Shown in pieces: positions 31,465 to 32,719 of a stretch of DNA of 32,719 bases. Numbering within the stretch: position 1 is the stretch's first letter; each line of letters opens with the position of its first letter. Origin of the DNA: Acidobacteriaceae bacterium (GTDB lineage: Bacteria > Acidobacteriota > Terriglobia > Terriglobales > Acidobacteriaceae); assembly GCA_003132325.1 (NCBI GenBank), contig PKXK01000070.1, forward strand, positions 4,767-37,485. The letters are read 5' to 3'. Under the pieces are notes generated by a model. That model had not been told where the DNA came from. It searched no databases and worked only from the letters and a program-made list of their open reading frames with translations. Position numbers and translations under genes: made by a program.

Positions 31465-31558
31465 AGTGCGGACGCCCTATTGCCTCCAAGAGGAATGCAT
31501 GGGTCCTGGGCTTCTCCACCCCGGTTTGCTCCGGATGACAGAGTGTGTTGTGGGGAAA

Positions 31559-32719
31559 TCAGGTGGCGGAGGCAGCGGCGGTGTTGGCGGAAGGTGTGGT
31601 TGGGCCGGGCGTGGAGATCGAATCGAGGGACGGGCCCGGGGTGGTTACGGGAGAGGCTGGAATTCCGTTGATGTAGATGGTGGGGGCGACGGTTCCGGCC
31701 CGGACGGTTTGGCCCGCGGGCAGCAGACCCACAGCCCGATTTCTTCCCGAACCCTTGGCTTGGTAAAGGGCAAAGTCGGCTAACACGAGTACCTGGTCGT
31801 GAGACACGAGTTTAGGATCGCTCTCGGTCCATGGAAAGACCGCCCAACCGAGAGAACAGGTGACGCGCAGGTCCGCTTTGCTGGCTTCCACGCGATAAGG
31901 CTTCGATCCGACCGAATCGAGAATGCGATTGGCGAGAATGTGGGCTTCTTTACGGTCGGTATAGCGCGATAAAAGTAGAAATTCTTCGCCGCCCCAGCGG
32001 ATGACCGCATCGGAAAGGCGGGCGGCAGAGTTGATGCGGCGCGCGACCTCGGCCAGGATCTGATCTCCAATCTTGTGGCCGAACTGGTCATTGACCTTCT
32101 TGAAGTGATCGATGTCGATCAGATAGAAAACCAGATCGCGATTGCGAACGTCGGCGGATGAATAGTCGGCAAACGAGCGCAACACATGCTGCACGTCGGC
32201 CTCGATCGAACTGGTGAAGAATCTCCGGTTGCGAACACCGGTTAGCAGGTCGGTGAGGGAAGCGTCGAGCAACTCACGATTGGCATTGGCTAGTTCCTTT
32301 TCCAGGCGGGCCTGTTTCACGATGCCGACAGAAGCGAACACCACCACCGCGGCCAGCGACAGGAAAACGCGGAATTGCCACACCGGGACTGGGAGACTGC
32401 GATCCAGGAACGACCACGCCGCCAGCAGGGGCAGGACGAGGGTGAAGGGGGCGGCCAGACGCGAAGCCCACCACCAGTATCGTTCGCTGTCGGGATCTTC
32501 GCGCTCCGACACGGGTTCCAGACGGTACACCATCAGAGCGGCCAGCGTCATGCCGGCGATACCGGCCGCCGTCGCGGCATCGTACCAACTGCCGCTGAAG
32601 GAAACGGCAGCGGGGATCGTATCCACGACGTATTCCAAGACGGTGTCGAAGGCGACGATGGCCGAGAGCAGGGCGTAGAAATGCCGCCATCGTCCCGAAC
32701 TGTGGCGCCAGCCGAGCAC
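31559..32719 (-). CDS. membrane diguanylate cyclase (5' end cut)
   Basis: GGDEF-domain enzyme making c-di-GMP from two GTP. The 386 residues visible run to the window edge, so the true start may lie outside. The N-terminal half has several hydrophobic helices (for example HFYALLSAIVAFDTVLEYV, AGIAGMTLAALMVY, FTLVLPLLAAWSFL and LSLAAVVVFASVGIV), then a coiled linker (KELANANRELLDASLTDLLTGVRNRRFF) and the GGDEF domain with FYLIDIDHFKKVND and the active site WGGEEF. An RLSD motif five residues before GGEEF is the canonical inhibitory I-site, so product feedback is likely. The C-terminal 60 residues are Pro/Thr/Ala-rich and not conserved. Confidence 0.93.
   Translation of the reverse strand: MLGWRHSSGRWRHFYALLSAIVAFDTVLEYVVDTIPAAVSFSGSWYDAATAAGIAGMTLAALMVYRLEPVSEREDPDSERYWWWASRLAAPFTLVLPLLAAWSFLDRSLPVPVWQFRVFLSLAAVVVFASVGIVKQARLEKELANANRELLDASLTDLLTGVRNRRFFTSSIEADVQHVLRSFADYSSADVRNRDLVFYLIDIDHFKKVNDQFGHKIGDQILAEVARRINSAARLSDAVIRWGGEEFLLLSRYTDRKEAHILANRILDSVGSKPYRVEASKADLRVTCSLGWAVFPWTESDPKLVSHDQVLVLADFALYQAKGSGRNRAVGLLPAGQTVRAGTVAPTIYINGIPASPVTTPGPSLDSISTPGPTTPSANTAAASAT

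Overview
The window reads as a chromosomal segment of a soil-type Acidobacteriota bacterium (Terriglobia-like). This is an inference from gene content: a CadC-type winged-helix/TolB-like/TPR regulator, an acidobacterial-style PD40 propeller remnant, a class II ribonucleotide reductase, a cdaA-cdaR-glmM cluster, high GC, and many short palindromes between genes. No rRNA, tRNA, CRISPR array or complete insertion sequence was found.

Layout. 1-1400: two secreted redox-type proteins (TlpA-like thioredoxin, DsbD N-domain-like). 1398-4863 (minus): CBS-pair protein, exported amidohydrolase, and a response regulator/degenerate histidine kinase pair. 5074-5631 (plus): a DUF433/DUF5615 toxin-antitoxin-like module whose second gene is broken by one extra base. 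5812-10364 (minus): xseA, cdaA, cdaR, glmM, linking c-di-AMP synthesis to cell-wall precursor synthesis. 10551-10745 (plus): a tiny self-contained transcription unit encoding a 14-residue Lys/Ala peptide. 10942-17948 (minus): a UvrD-type helicase/RecB-type nuclease, rsmE, and the hrcA-grpE-dnaJ heat-shock operon with a clear vegetative promoter. 18288-20465 (minus): TPR regulator followed in frame by a PD40 pseudogene tail. 20722-23200 (plus): a secreted seven-bladed beta-propeller, an IS110 transposase remnant, a small Cys/His protein and a dense repeat cluster. 23417-26473 (minus): class II ribonucleotide reductase carrying two in-frame repeat insertions. 26670-32719: small hypotheticals, an alpha/beta hydrolase, cytochrome c, superoxide dismutase, serA and a diguanylate cyclase cut by the window end.

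The strongest non-genic signal is the repeat landscape. At least five families of short palindromic or heptameric elements recur. Many lie within 0-17 nt of stop codons, two lie inside the nrdJ reading frame, and one widespread short repeat is nested inside another palindrome family. The best candidate for an undescribed functional locus is the 14-codon unit at 10551-10745, which has its own promoter, ribosome binding site and terminator.
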